Made by a program: the position numbers and the translations under genes. The notes below the pieces were generated by a model. The model saw nothing but the letters and a program-made list of their open reading frames with translations, ran no database searches and was not told the origin of the DNA. A stretch of 10,088 nt of DNA from Mxb001 sp964537955 (GTDB taxonomy: Bacteria > Actinomycetota > Actinomycetes > S36-B12), in assembly GCA_964537955.1 (NCBI GenBank), contig CAZICY010000051.1, forward strand, positions 1 through 10,088, written 5' to 3'. The stretch's first letter is position 1. Every line of letters starts with the position of its first letter. Of this stretch, positions 8,601 to 10,088 are shown piece after piece.

Positions 8601-9262
8601 CGGTGTCGCTCGCATGGTCGGCCCCGGCCGACGACGGCGGTGCATCGATCACCGGCTACACCGTGCAGAAGTCGACCGACGGCACCACCTACACCGACCA
8701 GGCCGGCTGCACGAGCCTCGGCATCGACTTCTCCTGCACCGCCACCGGTCTGACGTCAGGCACGGCCTACACCTTCAAGGTGGCGGCGATCAACGCTGCC
8801 GGCACCGGCACGTTCTCGCCCGCCTCGGCGGCGATCACGCCGGTCGCTACGACGTGCGCCGCGGGCGGTACCTGCCAGGTCGGCGACGTCGGTCCGGGCG
8901 GCGGCACGGTGTTCTACGTCGCAACCTCGCCACAGTCTTGGGGAACGTACCTGGAGACAGCGCCCAGCAACTGGAACGGCGGCGCCGAACCGCGCCAGGC
9001 GTGGGCCAGTGCTCTTGCGACAGCGGCGGCCTACACCGGTGGCGGCCTGACCGACTGGCGCCTCGGCTCGAAGGACGAACTGGTGTTGCTGAGCACGTCG
9101 GGGCAGGGCGGGCCGTTCCAGACCCCGGGCTACTGGAGTTCCACCCAGGCCTCCAGCAGCAATGCCATCGTCGTCTCGATGTTCAGCGGCGCCACCACCC
9201 AGTGGGCGAAGTCGACGACCCGCTGGGTGCGCCCCATCCGGGCCTTCGGCCCCACCTCGTGA
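5672..9262 (+). CDS. Secreted OmpA-like / fibronectin type III repeat / DUF1566 protein
   Basis: This encodes a 1196-residue exported modular protein. I chose the GTG at 5672 because GGAAGGGG lies 4-7 bases upstream; an in-frame GTG at 5645 would add nine residues but has a poorer site. Residues 1-34 form a signal peptide: an RRR n-region, the core ALSLALGAALVGGIL, and a cleavage region around GNAA. Residues about 40-145 resemble an OmpA C-terminal-like domain (TVTFPARTSTLTDDARADL, then LAVRRAEATARALR). Nine FN3-like modules follow (about 150-1059), most with an ITGY core motif and an NGTxYxFRVAAxNAAG strand. The last 135 residues match the DUF1566/Lcl C-terminal type (GDVGPGGGTVFY, LETAP, DWRLGSKDEL, YWSST, VRPIRAF). 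There are 16 cysteines, two in each of seven FN3 modules and two at the DUF1566 boundary. No LPxTG motif or C-terminal membrane anchor is present. The likely role is an extracellular adhesive or matrix protein; the ligand is unknown. Confidence 0.9.
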   Translation: MSFVRRRSSRALSLALGAALVGGILSMAPAGNAAPDDGAGTQRATVTFPARTSTLTDDARADLAALMGRIPPDATATVTVSAAVPRGRTAPKVELLAVRRAEATARALRRMPDPDDRIGRVRVAPPRTVARPVLANRVRIVARWGESTQRPSVPTDVNASGALRSIVVAWERPERPGTAGALTYTAYAIPGRERPVGWTPTTGTASCSVVDALGCTIRGVTLGSPYTVAVVAENAAGESDLSPWPYGPVVPYGGDSSGSSSGGASSLALPGPPGTPSALAADREAAVSWTQPTSGGGSITGYRVSVATSSSGPFTDAAGTCSPVTTTASTALSCTAGGLTNGVAHYFRVAAVNAAGTGEASASSAAVTPRGAPGQPAAPSATAGDTDSVLTWTAPSDGGTAITGYAVQRSLFGGPFTSQPGCTSAATSTAVTCIATGLVNGTSVRFRIAAINAAGQGPWSNASASITPYGVPGTPDQPEAIAGVTSVTVTWSPPSSNGSAITGYTVSQKAGSGGSYTDVTGACGESADYPRTTACTLTGLTAGTEYFYKVKATNARGSGSDSAASIGVTPTSSSSAPVITVVREGNTQLTVEYTVTASGSETVWSRYSSNDGGAWSSWDDSSSTSGSVTITGLTNGTTYEVQLGLGTTDPPTYLGGTAAGRPRTTPSAPASVNGTAHDGYVALSWTAPASDGGATILGYLVDVGTSATGPWTAANGTCAPSRTSSTTSTSCNATGLTNGTAYYFRVAATNDAGTGSAVVSSAVTPVGSPDTPAAPTANGGLSSITVTWAAPATNGSAITGYRVQRSTSDLGPFANITNGACVAATVNASTSTSCVDNDSALSASSTYYYRVAAISAAGDSLYSDRSGGATLISDPTAPDITSITPGDRILSIAFTNSGSPTNVSYSLDGGTSWSTRSPASVMSPLVLTGLANGTTYAVRIRMVLGSGFSNESDVVPGTPRTTPSAPAAPTGTAGNGSVSLAWSAPADDGGASITGYTVQKSTDGTTYTDQAGCTSLGIDFSCTATGLTSGTAYTFKVAAINAAGTGTFSPASAAITPVATTCAAGGTCQVGDVGPGGGTVFYVATSPQSWGTYLETAPSNWNGGAEPRQAWASALATAAAYTGGGLTDWRLGSKDELVLLSTSGQGGPFQTPGYWSSTQASSSNAIVVSMFSGATTQWAKSTTRWVRPIRAFGPTS
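6119..8848 (+). repeat. Array of nine fibronectin type III-like modules
   Basis: Approximate module limits are 6119-6429, 6488-6787, 6788-7084, 7085-7402, 7403-7678, 7679-7978, 7979-8305, 8306-8569 and 8570-8848. A Ser/Gly-rich linker (about 6430-6475) separates the first from the rest. Modules 2-4, 6, 7 and 9 are long, with an ITGY-type strand and a cysteine pair. Modules 5 and 8 are short, lack cysteine and ITGY, and each ends in the linker RTTPSAP. The DNA string atcaccggctac recurs at four of the ITGY sites, which shows recent enough duplication to retain nucleotide identity in places. Confidence 0.85.
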
Positions 9263-9286
9263 GCCCCTCCGCGTGTCCGTGACTGG

Positions 9287-9332
9287 CCCCCGTTCAGGGG
9301 GGTAGGTCGGGCAGCCTTCCCGGGCCTAGGGT
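9287..9332 (+). promoter_or_regulatory. Candidate promoter of the AAA+-like gene (C5-N5-G6 plus TAGGGT)
   Basis: CCCCC (9287-9291), GTTCA and GGGGGG (9297-9302) form an inverted repeat. It is followed after 24 bases by TAGGGT (9327-9332), a TAnnnT -10 candidate. Only eight bases separate that hexamer from the ATG at 9341, so the transcript is predicted to be leaderless. A second small inverted repeat, ggcct...aggcc (9323-9338), overlaps the -10. The C5/G6 hairpin might also weakly terminate the FN3 transcript, but there is no T-tract after it. Confidence 0.5.
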
Positions 9333-9340
9333 CAGGCCTC

Positions 9341-10088
9341 ATGCCGACGAAGCGGTCCGCCGCCGGGAAGTCCCCCCGCCCCGCCGCGAAGAAGGCGCCC
9401 GCGAAGAAGCCTGCAGCACGGACGGGCGCGGCCAAGAAGGCACCGGCCCGCAAGCCGAGCCCGTTGCCGTCTGCCCGTTCGGCACCCGCCGCAGAGGTGG
9501 CCGCGCCGGAGGCACCCGCGCCCACGCCGCCCGATCCGGGATGGCTGCCGGCCCTCGAGGTGCTGTACGCGCGAGCCCGCGCCTTCACCGAGGGCCGCGC
9601 CCATGAGGCACCGCGTCTAGGCGTCGACGATGTGCCCGGACCTGTGCGCGAACTGCAGGAGGCCCTGCCACTCGACGACATCGACCTGTCGATCCTCATG
9701 ATCGCTGCGGCCCCCGCCCTGGACATCGCCTTCGAGGAGGTGTTTGCGGCCCTGAACCGCGAGCCCGACGCGGTGGGACCCACCGTCGACACCGTCATGC
9801 AGCTGGCCGGCCTCGACGCCCTCGACGGCGCAGACCGCTCGCGGTTCGCCGACACGTCGATCATGCGCGTGCTCAACCTCATCGAGACGGGGCCCACGAC
9901 GCGGGGCCTGCTGCGCCAGGTGGTCAAGGTGCCCGAGCAGGTCGTGCGCTACCTGCTGGACGACTGGCGCCCGGAGCCGACGACGGTCCGCGCCCTGCGC
10001 GTTCCCGAGCGCGACCCCCTGCCATGGGAGCTGCTGCCCGATGTCGAGATCCCCGACACCCTCCCGGCCGTCATGCGTGCACGCGCCG
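9341..10088 (+). CDS. N-terminal part of a probable AAA+ ATPase with winged-helix-like N-domain (3' end outside window)
   Basis: The frame is open from the ATG at 9341 to the window edge (249 complete codons). No Shine-Dalgarno lies upstream, but a -10 candidate does, which fits leaderless translation. Residues 1-65 are a Lys/Ala/Pro tail with AAKKAPAKK-like repeats, followed by an Ala/Pro linker. From about residue 67 (WLPALEVLYARARAF) the sequence resembles the N-terminal winged-helix-type region of actinobacterial ATP-binding AAA+ proteins: LDDIDLSILMIAAAPALD, FEEVFAALN, PTVDTVMQL, a segment ending VVRYLLDD, and then PLPWELLP. In that family this region precedes the AAA+ module and is often encoded in eCIS loci. 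The Walker A and B motifs would lie beyond the window, so ATPase activity cannot be confirmed here. The family call rests on remembered motif resemblance, not on a search. Confidence 0.65.
   Translation, partial: MPTKRSAAGKSPRPAAKKAPAKKPAARTGAAKKAPARKPSPLPSARSAPAAEVAAPEAPAPTPPDPGWLPALEVLYARARAFTEGRAHEAPRLGVDDVPGPVRELQEALPLDDIDLSILMIAAAPALDIAFEEVFAALNREPDAVGPTVDTVMQLAGLDALDGADRSRFADTSIMRVLNLIETGPTTRGLLRQVVKVPEQVVRYLLDDWRPEPTTVRALRVPERDPLPWELLPDVEIPDTLPAVMRARA

Noticed and set aside
8407..9282. Plus-strand 291-codon frame over the end of the FN3 gene
   Set aside because: It has Arg/His-rich composition and overlaps the well-supported FN3-9 and DUF1566 coding sequence.
9287..9303. C5-GTTCA-G6 hairpin as a Rho-independent terminator of the FN3 gene
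   Set aside because: The stem is short and no T-tract follows. The same element occurs upstream of the other genes, so a promoter-linked role explains it better.
9130..9927. Minus-strand 265-codon frame opposite the AAA+-like gene
   Set aside because: It spans the end of the FN3 gene, the promoter region and the AAA+ N-domain. Its Ala/Arg/Gly-rich translation has no motif, while the plus strand has family-like motifs and a promoter.

Overview
The window is GC-rich throughout and looks like a chromosomal segment of an actinobacterium (Actinomycetota). The evidence is strongly GC-biased third codon positions, GTG starts, TAnnnT-type -10 elements, a probable leaderless start, and protein types common in that phylum. 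Genus cannot be read from the sequence.

Layout, left to right. (1) Bases 1-384, plus strand: the C-terminal end of a gene that starts outside the window; family not recognised. (2) Bases 408-5456, minus strand, convergent with (1) and only 23 bp from it: one very long gene for a 1682-residue protein with no cysteine, no signal peptide and no recognisable enzyme motif. It alternates disordered acidic, Gln/Pro-rich and Gly/Pro-repeat stretches with short ordered-looking pieces and one strikingly basic Trp/Gly/Lys amphipathic segment. (3) Bases 5457-5671: a divergent intergenic region with one promoter candidate on each strand. (4) Bases 5672-9262, plus strand: a secreted modular protein made of a signal peptide, an OmpA-C-like domain, nine fibronectin type III-like modules and a C-terminal DUF1566/Lcl-type domain. 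(5) Bases 9263-9340: an intergenic region with a third copy of the promoter element. (6) Bases 9341-10088, plus strand, running off the window: the N-terminal 249 residues of a protein whose winged-helix-like domain resembles the N-terminal region of AAA+ ATPases found in actinobacterial extracellular contractile injection system (eCIS) loci. It carries a histone-H1-like Lys/Ala/Pro tail.

The most interesting signal is shared. A 14-base string, CCGTTCAGGGGGGT, lies upstream of both the giant minus-strand gene and the AAA+-like gene. A related C5-N5-G6 element lies upstream of the FN3 gene. In all three cases it sits 22-24 bases before a TAnnnT -10 candidate. This suggests the three transcription units share a promoter class or regulator. 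With the AAA+ N-domain, it raises the possibility (inference only) that the window is the edge of an eCIS-like or other surface/secretion locus in which the giant cysteine-free protein is a structural or cargo component. No sheath, tube or baseplate gene is visible here, so this remains a hypothesis.
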